In this document: positions 6,603 to 15,365 of the stretch, piece by piece
Layout: each line of letters begins with the position of its first letter
Numbering within the stretch: the stretch's first letter is position 1
Assembly: GCF_014154935.1 (NCBI RefSeq)
Contig: NZ_JACEHH010000045.1
Coordinates: 1 to 64,000, forward strand
DNA length: 64,000 bases
Direction of reading: 5' to 3'
Source of the DNA: Stieleria mannarensis
Lineage (GTDB): Bacteria; Planctomycetota; Planctomycetia; Pirellulales; Pirellulaceae
Position numbers and translations under genes: made by a program
Notes under the pieces: model-generated
The model's input: only the letters and a program-made list of their open reading frames with translations
Database searches by the model: none
What the model was told of the DNA's origin: nothing

Positions 6603-8737
6603 TTCGTCTCTTCTTGATTACCTTCTTTCCCCTGAAGCCCGAGCACGAAGGGGTCCGGTGTGGCCGCGTCGCCTTCACCCAAGACATCTTCGTATCGGAT
6701 CATCCCCACCGACTCGATCCGCAAATCCGATGGCACCTCGCTGTAAGCGACCACACTGATCTCGGGCAACGATCGAAAGATGGTGCGATGCAACGGGAAA
6801 CGGACCGACGAATCCACCAACACCGTGGCCATTTGATTCTTCAATCGCGACGCTTCCCACTTCGCCTGCAACTCCATGATCAACCGTTCCAACTGGTCCG
6901 GCCGCAAGACGATTGCGTCTCCGTTCAAGTGTTCTCGGAAATAGTGTTCCAACCGTGGCTCCAGGATGATTACCCTCACGTTGCCATTGCTGTCTCGGAA
7001 TCGATCACAGATGATGTGTCCGATTCCGCCTCGAATCTTTTCGGTCAACTGGATGGGGTCTTTGATTTGGGGACCGAACTGGACTGCGGATTCGACGATT
7101 TTCTCCAGCGCGGTGATGGAGATACGTTCGCGGAGCAGATTCAGCAGCACTTGGTGCAGGGTGGCGGGGCGGACGGTGTCCGGCTTGATTTCTTCGACGG
7201 TTGTCGGCGCGATCTCCTTCAGTTTTTCTAGCATGGACTGAAGGTCCTGGCGGCTTAAAAGTTCGTGGGCGTGCTTGCGCAAACACTCGCTGAGGTGCGT
7301 GATCAATACAGTCGGCGCGTCGACGACGGTAAACCCTAACACCTCGGCCCGACGACGCTGTGATTCGGGGATCCACTTGGCCGGCAAATCGAACGCGGGG
7401 TCCCGAATCGGCTCGCCCTCCAGTTCCGCCTTGATGCTGCCGGGATTGATTGCCAAGAAGTCGTTGACGAACACTTGGCCCCGTGCGATCTCTCGTCCGC
7501 AGATCAGGAAGCGATACTCGTTGACACCGATCTGCAGGTTGTCTCGGATCCGCGCCGCGGGAACCCAAAACCCATGTTCGATCGCCACGTCCTCGCGCAA
7601 CGTCGAGATCCGTTCGGCGATGCCCTTGCCACGTTTGGGTTCGGCAAGCGCGATCAGCCCGGCACCGATTTCGATGATGATCCGCTCCGACTGGACGAAC
7701 TTTTGTAACCCCTTCTCTTCGGGCGTTTGCGTCGGTTCGGCGACCTGTGGTTCTTCGGCGACCTCGGCCTCCTTGGCCAACTCGCGTTGTTTGGCAAAGA
7801 ACACGAAGGCGAACACCACACCGGCCAACAGCATGAAGGGCAGTTTGGGGAACCCAGGCGTGAACCCGATCAACAGCAAGATCAGCGGCCCCAGGTACAG
7901 CGATCGATAAGCGCCCGAAACCTGGTTGTTGATTTCATCGCCGAGGTTCGATTCCGAAGCCGACTTGGTGACCAGGATGCCCGCACTGGTGGCGATGATC
8001 AGGGCCGGGATTTGCGAAACCAATCCGTCGCCGATCGTCAAAATGGAATAGATTTGAACGGCGTCGGTGATGGCTTGTCCGTCGCTGACGCCCAGGATCA
8101 CGCCGCCCAGGATGTTGACGACCATGATGATCAAACCCGCGATCGCGTCGCCGCGGACGTACTTGCTGGCACCGTCCATTGCACCATAGAACTCGGCTTC
8201 CTGGGTCAACCCTTTGCGCCGATCCCGTGCTTCTTTCTCATCGATCGCACCGCTGTTGAGTTCGGCGTCGATCGCCATCTGTTTTCCGGGCATCGCATCG
8301 AGCGTGAACCGGGCGTTGACTTCGGAGATCCGCGTCGCCCCCTTGGTGATCACGATGAATTGAATGGTGACCAAGATCAAAAAGATCACCAGACCGACGA
8401 CCAGGTTTCCGCCGACGACAAAATCGCCGAACGTCAACACGATCTTGCCGGCATTGCCGTCCAACAGAATCAAACGCGTCGTGGCGACGTTGAGCGACAA
8501 TCGAAACAGGGTCAGCAACAACAACAGCGACGGAAACGACGCGATGTCCAGCGGCCGTTTGGCTCCCAACGTGACCAGCAACAACAGGATCGCCGCGGCG
8601 ATGTTGCACGCCAGAAACATGTCCAGCAGGAACGTCGGCAGGGGGATGATCAGGACGATCAGCATCGCGAGGAACGAGGCCGAAAGCCACAGCTCACTCC
8701 GCTGAAGAAATCCGAAATTCGAATCCGTCTCTTTCAT
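6599..8737 (-). CDS. flhA: flagellar type III export protein FlhA
   Basis: A 712-residue inner-membrane component of the flagellar export gate, forming the nonameric cytoplasmic ring that receives substrates. The N-terminal half has about eight transmembrane helices (residues 15-330). It contains the conserved FHIPEP-family loop ARFTLDAMPGKQMAIDAELN near residue 150 and the motif GDAIAGLIIMVVNILGG. The C-terminal half (about 355-700) is the substrate-docking domain. Length fits the family. The start is ATG at 8737. It lies downstream of fliP with a 25-bp gap and overlaps the small membrane gene by 4 bp. Confidence 0.97.
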   Translation of the reverse strand: MKETDSNFGFLQRSELWLSASFLAMLIVLIIPLPTFLLDMFLACNIAAAILLLLVTLGAKRPLDIASFPSLLLLLTLFRLSLNVATTRLILLDGNAGKIVLTFGDFVVGGNLVVGLVIFLILVTIQFIVITKGATRISEVNARFTLDAMPGKQMAIDAELNSGAIDEKEARDRRKGLTQEAEFYGAMDGASKYVRGDAIAGLIIMVVNILGGVILGVSDGQAITDAVQIYSILTIGDGLVSQIPALIIATSAGILVTKSASESNLGDEINNQVSGAYRSLYLGPLILLLIGFTPGFPKLPFMLLAGVVFAFVFFAKQRELAKEAEVAEEPQVAEPTQTPEEKGLQKFVQSERIIIEIGAGLIALAEPKRGKGIAERISTLREDVAIEHGFWVPAARIRDNLQIGVNEYRFLICGREIARGQVFVNDFLAINPGSIKAELEGEPIRDPAFDLPAKWIPESQRRRAEVLGFTVVDAPTVLITHLSECLRKHAHELLSRQDLQSMLEKLKEIAPTTVEEIKPDTVRPATLHQVLLNLLRERISITALEKIVESAVQFGPQIKDPIQLTEKIRGGIGHIICDRFRDSNGNVRVIILEPRLEHYFREHLNGDAIVLRPDQLERLIMELQAKWEASRLKNQMATVLVDSSVRFPLHRTIFRSLPEISVVAYSEVPSDLRIESVGMIRYEDVLGEGDAATPDPFVLGLQGKEGNQEETK

Positions 8738-8762
8738 CTTGATTTGGTACGCCGGTTAACCC

Positions 8763-9485
8763 TTAGGCAAAACTTGCGACAAGTGCTTTTGAAATCAATT
8801 GCCAGCCGTCCACCAACACGAACAGCAGCAACTTGCAGGGCGTCGAAACGACGACCGGCGGCATCATCATCATCCCCAACGCCATCAAGATCGTTGAAAT
8901 GACCAAGTCGATCAGCAGGAAGGGGATGTAGATGCAAAATCCCATGATGAAGGCCGTCTTGAGTTCGCTGATGATGAACGCCGGCACCGCGATCTTCAGC
9001 GGCGTGTCCATTCGCTGGGACGGCGGGACGGTTTCGGAGAGTTCAAAGAACAGCGCCAAGTCGTTCGTCCGTGTGTTGTGCAACATGAACACCTTCAACT
9101 CTTCCGATGCGATTTTCCACGCATCGACGAAGCCGAATTCGGGTTCCTCGTCCTCCCCGGCCGCTTCCTGGGCTTCCAACAATGGGATCACCGCGTTGTC
9201 GTGAATCTTTTCAAACGTGGGGGCCATGACGAACAGCGTCAGAAACAGGCTCAGCCCCATCATCACCTGGTTCGGCGGAATCTCTTGAGTGGACAATGCC
9301 CGGCGAACGAAGGACAGCACGATGATGATTCGCGTGAACGCCGTGACACAGACCAACATGGCCGTGGCAAAGCTGAGCGCACCGAGCAACACCGCGACCT
9401 GCAACGGCGGCGCAAGATCCGAAAACAGCTGCGACGGGTCGCTGGCCGGGTCGGCGGATAACTGGGCGATCAACGCGAATTCCAT
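8763..9485 (-). CDS. fliP: flagellar export gate protein FliP
   Basis: 240 residues, one of the inner-membrane channel subunits (FliP-FliQ-FliR) of the export apparatus. The family signatures FTRIIIVLSFVRRAL (about 48-62) and PNQVMMGLSLFLTLFVMAP (about 68-86) are present, with four hydrophobic helices. ATG at 9485 is preferred because GGGGA lies five bases upstream; a TTG four codons earlier is possible. The N-terminus is short and may act as a cleaved signal, as known for FliP. The expected neighbours fliQ, fliR and flhB do not follow; flhA comes next. Confidence 0.96.
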   Translation of the reverse strand: MEFALIAQLSADPASDPSQLFSDLAPPLQVAVLLGALSFATAMLVCVTAFTRIIIVLSFVRRALSTQEIPPNQVMMGLSLFLTLFVMAPTFEKIHDNAVIPLLEAQEAAGEDEEPEFGFVDAWKIASEELKVFMLHNTRTNDLALFFELSETVPPSQRMDTPLKIAVPAFIISELKTAFIMGFCIYIPFLLIDLVISTILMALGMMMMPPVVVSTPCKLLLFVLVDGWQLISKALVASFA

Positions 9486-9502
9486 TTCGGTCCCCAATTC
9501 GA

Positions 9503-10519
9503 TCAGGCGGCTTCTTTCGATTTCGTCAGAAGCAGCCGGATCAGGTTCTCATCGATGTCGGAGCTGGACGTCTTGTTGACGCTGCGGCGAGAGGCTTGGC
9601 GAGTCGCGTTGGCAGCTCCGGCTCGTGCGGCCACGGCATCGGGTTCTTTGGGCCGGCTGAAGGCGTCGGGGTCTTCCAATTCGTCTTCGAATCGCGAAGG
9701 CAGGACGCTGACGGATTTAATCCCGCCGCCGTCGACCGCGACCAGGATTTTGCTGGCCATCGAATCGACCAGGTACAAACTGACGCCGCGGGTGACTTGC
9801 AGGACCTGGTCGATTTTTAACCCGGCCAGATCGGTGGGCGTTGACGACTTGGAACCTTGCTTGCCCTTTTGAATCTGTCGCACGAACAGGATTCCGCCGA
9901 CGGCCAGTGCGAGTACGAAAACCAGGTTGATCCCGATCCGGCTGATCATTTCTGTCGCGTCCGCTTTCTCCGACGGCGCCGCGGCCTGCTCACGCTGGAT
10001 GAACGATTGATAGTGTTCTTGGGCGTTCAGCTGATCCAACTGCTGCCGCGACTGCAATTGCGTTTGCTCGTCGGAATAAACGCCGCCAAGCGGGTCGCTG
10101 GTTTCAAAATTGGCCTGACGCACCGACATCGGTTGGGGACGCAGCGCGACCACCGGTTCTCCGCCGGCGGACGGTCGCAGCGGGCTTTCGGGGATGGCCG
10201 TGCGAGTATCACGGTCGACCGTGCCGATATCGCCCGAAAGCACCGGGCGACGGATGCTGACGGTCGACTCGCCACGTGAGAGTTGGTCGACCATGCCGCT
10301 GTGACGCGAGCTGCGCGACTCGATGCGGTTCAGGGCTCGTCCATCGGCGTAGCCCCGGCCATCGGCGTAGCCCCGGCCATCAGCGTAACCTCGATCATCA
10401 GCGTAGCCCTGGCCGTGGACGTGACCGTGGCCGAGGGTCGCGAGGGTCGACGAAACCAGCAGTGCGTAAAAAACGCACTTCGTTTTTGGGGTAAAGCGGA
10501 AAGGCATGTTGACGTCCAT
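9503..10519 (-). CDS. fliO: FliO-like flagellar biosynthesis protein with GYADGR repeats
   Basis: 338 residues. The C-terminal half matches FliO: a transmembrane helix (INLVFVLALAVGGILFV, about 199-216) followed by the cytoplasmic beta domain (LKIDQVLQVTRGVSLYLVDS). FliO is a scaffold that helps FliP assemble. The N-terminal 190 residues are unusual: a signal-like segment, four copies of the hexamer G-Y-A-D-(G/D)-R, and a long low-complexity linker, so most of the protein would be periplasmic. An alternative ATG lies at 10507. It lies between fliN and fliP, the usual place for fliO. Confidence 0.85.
   Translation of the reverse strand: MDVNMPFRFTPKTKCVFYALLVSSTLATLGHGHVHGQGYADDRGYADGRGYADGRGYADGRALNRIESRSSRHSGMVDQLSRGESTVSIRRPVLSGDIGTVDRDTRTAIPESPLRPSAGGEPVVALRPQPMSVRQANFETSDPLGGVYSDEQTQLQSRQQLDQLNAQEHYQSFIQREQAAAPSEKADATEMISRIGINLVFVLALAVGGILFVRQIQKGKQGSKSSTPTDLAGLKIDQVLQVTRGVSLYLVDSMASKILVAVDGGGIKSVSVLPSRFEDELEDPDAFSRPKEPDAVAARAGAANATRQASRRSVNKTSSSDIDENLIRLLLTKSKEAA
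10341..10412 (-). repeat. 18-bp tandem repeat inside fliO
   Basis: Four tandem 18-bp units (10341-10358, 10359-10376, 10377-10394 and 10395-10412) encode GYADGR or GYADDR. The first two units are identical and the others carry a few substitutions. The repeat keeps the reading frame, so changes in copy number would lengthen or shorten the periplasmic N-terminus of FliO without breaking it. Confidence 0.9.
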
Positions 10520-10540
10520 GAGAATGCCGAATCGTTGGTG

Positions 10541-10924
10541 CTAGGAGGGATAGATTTCTTTGATTCGAATCGCGAATTGATTGTCAATCACGACCACCTC
10601 GCCGTTGCCCAAGGGAACGCCTTGGGCAACCAACTCGACCGGCGCGCTGATGGCCCGGTTTAATTCAACGACCGATCCTTCCGCCAGCCCGATTAATTCT
10701 TGGATCGTCAATTGGGTGCGTCCCAGCTCGGCCGCCAGGGTGACCTGGACGCCCCCGAAGCGGGAAAAATCGAGGTCTTTGGACGCTTTGGGCGGATTCG
10801 GTTTTAGTTGCTCGAATTCCGGAATCGTGTCATCGACCTGTTCGTCGGCAGCGCCGGCTTGAGCGTCCTGGGCGACCGTTTGCGGGTCGTCCGACACGGG
10901 CGTTTCTGTTTTGGTTTCAGCCAT
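10541..10924 (-). CDS. fliN: flagellar motor switch protein FliN
   Basis: 127 residues. The C-terminal SpoA domain (about 50-125: VTLAAELGRTQLTIQELIGL..GEVVVIDNQFAIRIKEIYP) is typical FliN, which forms the lower rim of the C-ring and binds FliH. The N-terminal 45 residues are acidic and disordered. The start is ATG at 10924 with AAGGA nine bases upstream. It is 17 bp from fliM, as expected for C-ring partners transcribed together. Confidence 0.95.
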   Translation of the reverse strand: MAETKTETPVSDDPQTVAQDAQAGAADEQVDDTIPEFEQLKPNPPKASKDLDFSRFGGVQVTLAAELGRTQLTIQELIGLAEGSVVELNRAISAPVELVAQGVPLGNGEVVVIDNQFAIRIKEIYPS

Positions 10925-10941
10925 GAATCACATTCCTTGGT

Positions 10942-11790
10942 CTAATCGTTCAAACATCTCGAGACTTGGACGGCCTGTTTGTTCCCCAACCGGCCGGGCC
11001 AACATTCAAACGCCGGCTCGCCATCGACATGGGAAACCATCGGTTGGTCGATGCGTTGGTCCAGGACGATCAATTCGCCGGGTTTCAGCTTGCTCAGTTC
11101 GGACATCGGAATGCTGGCGCTGCCCAGCATCGTCACGACTTCCAAGGGCATCTGTCCGATCAGCTCCTTGGACGGCGTGGCCGGTGCGCCACCGTCGCGG
11201 TTGTCGACGGTTTCGTCCAGCAAGGCCGGCAGCTTTTGTTTGGGCAACAACCAGTTCAATGTCGCCTTGCCGCCCTTGCATTCGACTTCGATGCAGACCT
11301 TGGTGACCAGGTCCTTGCCCCGAAACAATCGCAGTTTGCGGGCATCTTTTTCCAGATCCGTGACTTCGATTTCCAAGTCGCCCTGGCCCATCCAGCCGCG
11401 GCTGATCGAATCGGCCAGGCGTGCGATGAAGTAGTTCGCCAGATCCGTCTCGATCGCACTGAGGTCCTTGTCGCCGCCCTCGTCCGAGGGAGTCAAGCAC
11501 AGCAGATCGGACAGGATGATGCGAAACTGATCGCTCGATGCGTACCAGACCGATGGCGAGCGTTCCTTGATTTCAGCGACGCAGCACAGGTCGTGCCGCG
11601 GGATTTCACTGAGCACCTTCTCGTAGGACTCGGTGGTGATCGCACCCAGTTCCAATTTGGCACTGAATCCGGTCGCCTCGACCCAATAGTCCGAGAAGAA
11701 CGACGTCGACTTCGAAATCCAAGTTCGAATGGCAACGGCAGTGTCATCCAGGGCAGCGATGTCACGAAAATCGAACGGGCGAACGTTCAT
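10942..11790 (-). CDS. fliM: flagellar motor switch protein FliM, short N-terminus
   Basis: 282 residues. The middle CheC-like domain (about 5-190) and the C-terminal SpoA domain (about 205-275: LIGQMPLEVVTMLGSASIPM..LKPGELIVLDQRIDQPM) identify FliM, the C-ring subunit that sets rotation direction. The protein begins directly at the region corresponding to YDFRRP (here RPFDFRDI). It lacks the N-terminal EIDALL-type peptide that binds phosphorylated CheY in other FliM proteins. It overlaps fliL by 4 bp, which leaves no room for a longer in-frame start. Confidence 0.9.
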   Translation of the reverse strand: MNVRPFDFRDIAALDDTAVAIRTWISKSTSFFSDYWVEATGFSAKLELGAITTESYEKVLSEIPRHDLCCVAEIKERSPSVWYASSDQFRIILSDLLCLTPSDEGGDKDLSAIETDLANYFIARLADSISRGWMGQGDLEIEVTDLEKDARKLRLFRGKDLVTKVCIEVECKGGKATLNWLLPKQKLPALLDETVDNRDGGAPATPSKELIGQMPLEVVTMLGSASIPMSELSKLKPGELIVLDQRIDQPMVSHVDGEPAFECWPGRLGNKQAVQVSRCLND

Positions 11791-12308
11791 TGAACCTTGA
11801 AATCCTGGAAGAGGACGTCTTGAATTCGCTCGATGCCGTCGGTGAACAACATCGCGTTGAATTTGTCGTGAATCTCGCGGCGCAACAGGTTGTGTCCCAG
11901 TTTTCCGCGGACATCTTCCAACTTCTTGTCACGCAAATGAGCGATCAGCCAGTTCTTCAGCACCACGTTCTTGTCTTCCACCAGTTTGGTGATCGCTTCT
12001 TGCTGCGAGGCGGCGATTTGCAGCGAAAACGTGCAGGTCAGGTAGCGTGAATAGCGGTCATCATTCAGATTGACCACGATTTCATCGAAATCGACGAACG
12101 CCAGCTTGTCATCCGGTTCGGGGATGTCCATGCGGTCTTCATCCACCGCCGCGCTTTGAGTCGCGTTTGGATCCGAGGGCAGGACAAACATGGGAACGGC
12201 CACGCCGGTCCCGGCGCCCATCACAAACACCGCCCCCCAAATCACGAGCTTGGAAAGCATGCCGGATTTCTTTTTGTCGTCCGCTCCGGACTCGTTGTCG
12301 TCTGCCAT
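11787..12308 (-). CDS. fliL: flagellar basal body-associated protein FliL
   Basis: 173 residues, with one N-terminal transmembrane helix (about 17-38: LVIWGAVFVMGAGTGVAVPM) and a periplasmic domain with VDFDEIVVNLNDDRYSRYL and a C-terminal segment ending VLFQDFKVQ, as in FliL. FliL surrounds or supports stator units at the motor. It is the first gene of the left arm; the ATG at 12308 faces the divergent flg arm across about 490 bp. The gene overlaps fliM by 4 bp. Confidence 0.93.
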   Translation of the reverse strand: MADDNESGADDKKKSGMLSKLVIWGAVFVMGAGTGVAVPMFVLPSDPNATQSAAVDEDRMDIPEPDDKLAFVDFDEIVVNLNDDRYSRYLTCTFSLQIAASQQEAITKLVEDKNVVLKNWLIAHLRDKKLEDVRGKLGHNLLRREIHDKFNAMLFTDGIERIQDVLFQDFKVQ

Positions 12309-12799
12309 GGATCGGTTGAAGTGTTGGGAAGGGGGGGAGGGTTCACGCGGCGGCGGGCCCGACGTCGCACGTGGGTCGGAGGCCGAATGCCAGCCGGCCG
12401 ACGGTCATCTTTGCGTGACCGGTTCATCTTTCCGTGTCGTTACAGCTTATCGTCCGGCCCGGGTGACGGAATTCAGTCGCGACCGCTGTTTCATTAGCCG
12501 ATGAGGGCAAACCCCCACAATCTCATTGGGCAGGGGTGGTTGGCAAAAAGGGGGCAGGTACCAAAAACCAGATGGCCCGCAGGCTGCTTCGCATTGTTGG
12601 CACCTGCCCCCTTTTCGCTTGCACCTGCCCCCTTTTCGCTTGCACTCGGTGTGGGTTAACCCTCGGGCGTTCTTGCCCAAGGCGACCCAATTCTCTCACC
12701 GCCAGACGCCGGATATTCGACACAACCAGTACCGCAGGATTGCTTTTGGTTTCCGTGTCTCCCGGCCAACGGTGATCCCCCCACGGACAGGAAGGTCGA
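12309..12799. repeat. divergent flagellar intergenic region with hairpin repeat
   Basis: No gene was seen. The region separates fliL (minus) from flgF (plus) and should hold both promoters, but no confident promoter was identified. A conspicuous inverted repeat pairs 12545-12559 (AAAAAGGGGGCAGGT) with 12601-12615 (CACCTGCCCCCTTTT). The right arm is part of a 21-bp unit that is duplicated exactly in tandem (12601-12621 and 12622-12642). It resembles a small dispersed palindromic element lying between two flagellar operons. Confidence 0.6.
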
Positions 12800-13519
12800 A
12801 TGATCAACGGACTTTACAGCGGCGCCGCCGCGATGCAGACATTGGCAAAGCACCAGGAGCTGATCAGCAGCAATCTGATGCACGTCAATTCCAGCGGGCA
12901 CCGCCGCGTCCAACCGGCCGTGAAACAGCGTTTTGAAGAAACATCCCCCAACACCACGGTCGACTTGGGACCGGAGGTCGAAAAACTGACCTCCGATTTC
13001 ACTCCCGGCCGGATCACGCCGACCGAACGGCCGCTGGACCTGTCGATCGCCGGTGACGGCTTCTTCGTGTTCGAAGACGACGGCGGCCAGCCCTATTTGA
13101 CGCGAAACGGCAGACTGTTCCGCGCCCCCCAAAGCAACATCCTGGTCAACGAAGACGGGATCCCGATCCGCGGCGAAAACGGCCCCATCACCATCGATCC
13201 GGACGTTTCCGATCGCGAAATCACCATCGCGGCCGACGGCACCGTGTCGGCCGGCGACCGAGAGGTCGGCAAGATTCTGCCGGTCGCCTATCAAAACAAC
13301 GGAACGCTGATCCCGGTCGGCGCCCTCGGCTTTACACCCGGTCCCGATGCGATCGAAAGCGAAGCGCCGGTCAAGATCAACCAGTTCACTCACGAATTGT
13401 CCAACGTCCACCCGGTCACCGAACTGATCGCACTGATCGTCAACACGCGACAACACGAAGCGGTCGAGAAAGCGACCCGAACACTTTCCGATTCGCTGAA
13501 AGAATACATCCGCTCCTAG
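12800..13519 (+). CDS. flgF: flagellar basal-body rod protein FlgF
   Basis: 239 residues of the FlgE/F/G rod-hook family. The N-terminal helix MINGLYSGAAAMQTLAKHQE and the motif SSNLMHVNSSGHRR correspond to the family's N-terminal LANxxTxGFK region. LDLSIAGDGFFVF is at about 76-88 and the C-terminal helix is LIALIVNTRQHEAVEKATRT. It builds the proximal rod in the periplasm and is exported by the flagellar apparatus without a cleaved signal. GGAAGG precedes the ATG. As the first of nine collinear flg genes it is assigned FlgF because FlgG follows. Confidence 0.9.
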   Translation: MINGLYSGAAAMQTLAKHQELISSNLMHVNSSGHRRVQPAVKQRFEETSPNTTVDLGPEVEKLTSDFTPGRITPTERPLDLSIAGDGFFVFEDDGGQPYLTRNGRLFRAPQSNILVNEDGIPIRGENGPITIDPDVSDREITIAADGTVSAGDREVGKILPVAYQNNGTLIPVGALGFTPGPDAIESEAPVKINQFTHELSNVHPVTELIALIVNTRQHEAVEKATRTLSDSLKEYIRS

Positions 13520-13548
13520 ACCCGAATTGACAGCAGCATAGGTCCACC

Positions 13549-14328
13549 ATGTTAAAAGCATTCTATTCCAGCGCGACCGGCATGCGCGCCCAGGAATTGA
13601 TGATTGACAACACCGCCAACAACCTGGCCAACGTCAACACCACCGGTTTCAAGAAGAAGCACATCAACTTTGCCGACTTGTTGTACGACACTAAGACGCC
13701 TCCCGGGGCCGCCTCGGCCAACGGCGAAATCAAACCGATCGGTTTGCAGATCGGAAGCGGTGTCCGCGCCGTCGGCACGACCAGCCTGTTCGCCCAAGGG
13801 ACGCCCACCGAAACGGGCATCGACACCCACATGGCGATCGAAGGTGACGGATTTTTCAAAGTCACCCAGGGCAACACGATCGCCTACACCCGCGACGGTT
13901 CGTTCACGCTGAATGACCAAGGCCAGATGGTCAACGCCGACGGCTACCTGCTGGATCCCCAAGTCACGATCCCCCAGCAAGCGACCAACCTATCGATTTC
14001 CTCGACCGGCGTGGTCAGCTACCAAATCGACGGCGTTTCGACCGTCGGCCCGACGATTCAACTGGCGCGTTTCGCCAACCCCGCCGGTTTGCAGAACATC
14101 GGCAGCAATCTGTACATGGAAACCGCGGCGTCCGGCCCGGAGATCCTCGGCGAACCCGGGCTCGATGGCAACGGACAAATCCGCCAGCAGTTCCTCGAAG
14201 GTTCCAACGTCGAAGTCGTTTCGGAATTGGTGTCGCTGATTACCGCCCAACGCGCCTACGAAATCAACTCGCGGGCCATCCGCGCCGGTGACGAAATGCT
14301 GTCCTCCGCAAGTGATCTGGTTCGATAA
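13549..14328 (+). CDS. flgG: flagellar distal rod protein FlgG
   Basis: 259 residues. The sequence is canonical FlgG: MLKAFYSSATGMRAQELMID, NTANNLANVNTTGFKKKHINFADL, MAIEGDGFFKV, and a C-terminal EGSNVEVVSELVSLITAQRAYEINSRAIRAGDEML helix region. FlgG forms the distal rod that passes through the P and L rings. Length matches the family (about 260). It lies 29 bp after flgF and 3 bp before flgA. Confidence 0.97.
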   Translation: MLKAFYSSATGMRAQELMIDNTANNLANVNTTGFKKKHINFADLLYDTKTPPGAASANGEIKPIGLQIGSGVRAVGTTSLFAQGTPTETGIDTHMAIEGDGFFKVTQGNTIAYTRDGSFTLNDQGQMVNADGYLLDPQVTIPQQATNLSISSTGVVSYQIDGVSTVGPTIQLARFANPAGLQNIGSNLYMETAASGPEILGEPGLDGNGQIRQQFLEGSNVEVVSELVSLITAQRAYEINSRAIRAGDEMLSSASDLVR

Positions 14329-14331
14329 TCG

Positions 14332-15363
14332 ATGAACTCTGTTCGCATCTCAACTCTGTTGTTCGGCTTGCTGATCGGGTTCCCCGGTGGCCTGATCGGT
14401 CTGGACCACCATCGCGCCGCGGTGGCGGGGGATGTCGTCGTTGCGCTTCATCAAGAATCTTCGGCAGTGGCCGACACGACGGTTCGGATCGGCGACGTTG
14501 CCAACGTGCTGGGCGCCACCCCGTCGGACCGACGTTCGATCGAACAGCTGGATCTGGAATCGCTGCGTGACCGAGATGATTGCTCGATCACCCGCAAGCA
14601 GATCGAAATGCGTCTGTTGTTGGCCGGGTTCGAGCGAGATTCCATCAAGATCATTGGGCCGTCGACGGTCTCGGCCCGACGTTCTTCGCCGGCCAAATTG
14701 CGGAGCGAATTGGAGCGGCTGTTGGAAACCAAACTCAGTCAACAATTCGCCATCGCGCCCGAGCGGGTCGACATTCGGTTGACGCAAACGCCTCAACTGG
14801 AATCCTTGGAGAAACGGCTTGCCGCCGGTGGCTTCGACGTTGACCTGGTGCCCCGCAATGAGTTCCCGGTCGGCCGGACCCGGCTGGCTGTTTCGATCCT
14901 CGATTCGTCGGGGAATCAATACTCGCATTCGTTCGATGCCCTGGTCAGCCTTTCCATGCGGGTCGCGATTGCCCGCGGGCCGATCGCTCAAGGAGCCGTC
15001 TTGAAACCCGAAATGTTCCATGCGGTTGATCGATTGATCACCCAAAAGGCCGACTATGCGAATCCGGACACCGCGGCCGGACGCACGGCCAGCCGGTATA
15101 TCGCCGGCAATTCGATTCTGTTGACCAGCCACTTCCGCAGCACCCGCGGGCGGTCGTCCCAGACGGTCAAACGAAACGATCTGGTCGATGTGGTGATCAG
15201 CGTCGGACGAGGAGAGATTCGATTGAAGAACGCCCGGGCGATGGAATCGGGCGAGATCGGCGACACGATCGAGGTGCTCAACCCGCAAACCAACCGACGC
15301 TTCAACGCCTCCATCCTGGGAAAGAACCTGGCAACCGTTTCTACGAACCTACGAAGGCGCTAA
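14332..15363 (+). CDS. flgA: flagellar P-ring assembly chaperone FlgA
   Basis: 343 residues. A signal peptide lies at about 1-30 (TLLFGLLIGFPGGLIGL). The C-terminal 130 residues form a SAF/ChapFlgA domain (VAIARGPIAQGAVLKPEMFH, NDLVDVVISVGRGEIRLKNA, GEIGDTIEVLNPQTNRRFNA). FlgA is the periplasmic chaperone for FlgI polymerisation. At 343 residues it is longer than enterobacterial FlgA (about 220) because of an extended N-terminal region. It starts 3 bp after flgG and ends 2 bp before flgH. Confidence 0.93.
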   Translation: MNSVRISTLLFGLLIGFPGGLIGLDHHRAAVAGDVVVALHQESSAVADTTVRIGDVANVLGATPSDRRSIEQLDLESLRDRDDCSITRKQIEMRLLLAGFERDSIKIIGPSTVSARRSSPAKLRSELERLLETKLSQQFAIAPERVDIRLTQTPQLESLEKRLAAGGFDVDLVPRNEFPVGRTRLAVSILDSSGNQYSHSFDALVSLSMRVAIARGPIAQGAVLKPEMFHAVDRLITQKADYANPDTAAGRTASRYIAGNSILLTSHFRSTRGRSSQTVKRNDLVDVVISVGRGEIRLKNARAMESGEIGDTIEVLNPQTNRRFNASILGKNLATVSTNLRRR

Positions 15364-15365
15364 CG

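Noticed and set aside
10341-10412. Tandem 18-bp repeats as a possible CRISPR
   Set aside because: Units are contiguous without spacers and encode an in-frame peptide repeat.
12309-12799. Sigma-28 promoters for the flagellar arms
   Set aside because: No TAAA-N-GCCGATAA-type match with acceptable spacing was found; GCCGAT at about 12497 has no matching -35.
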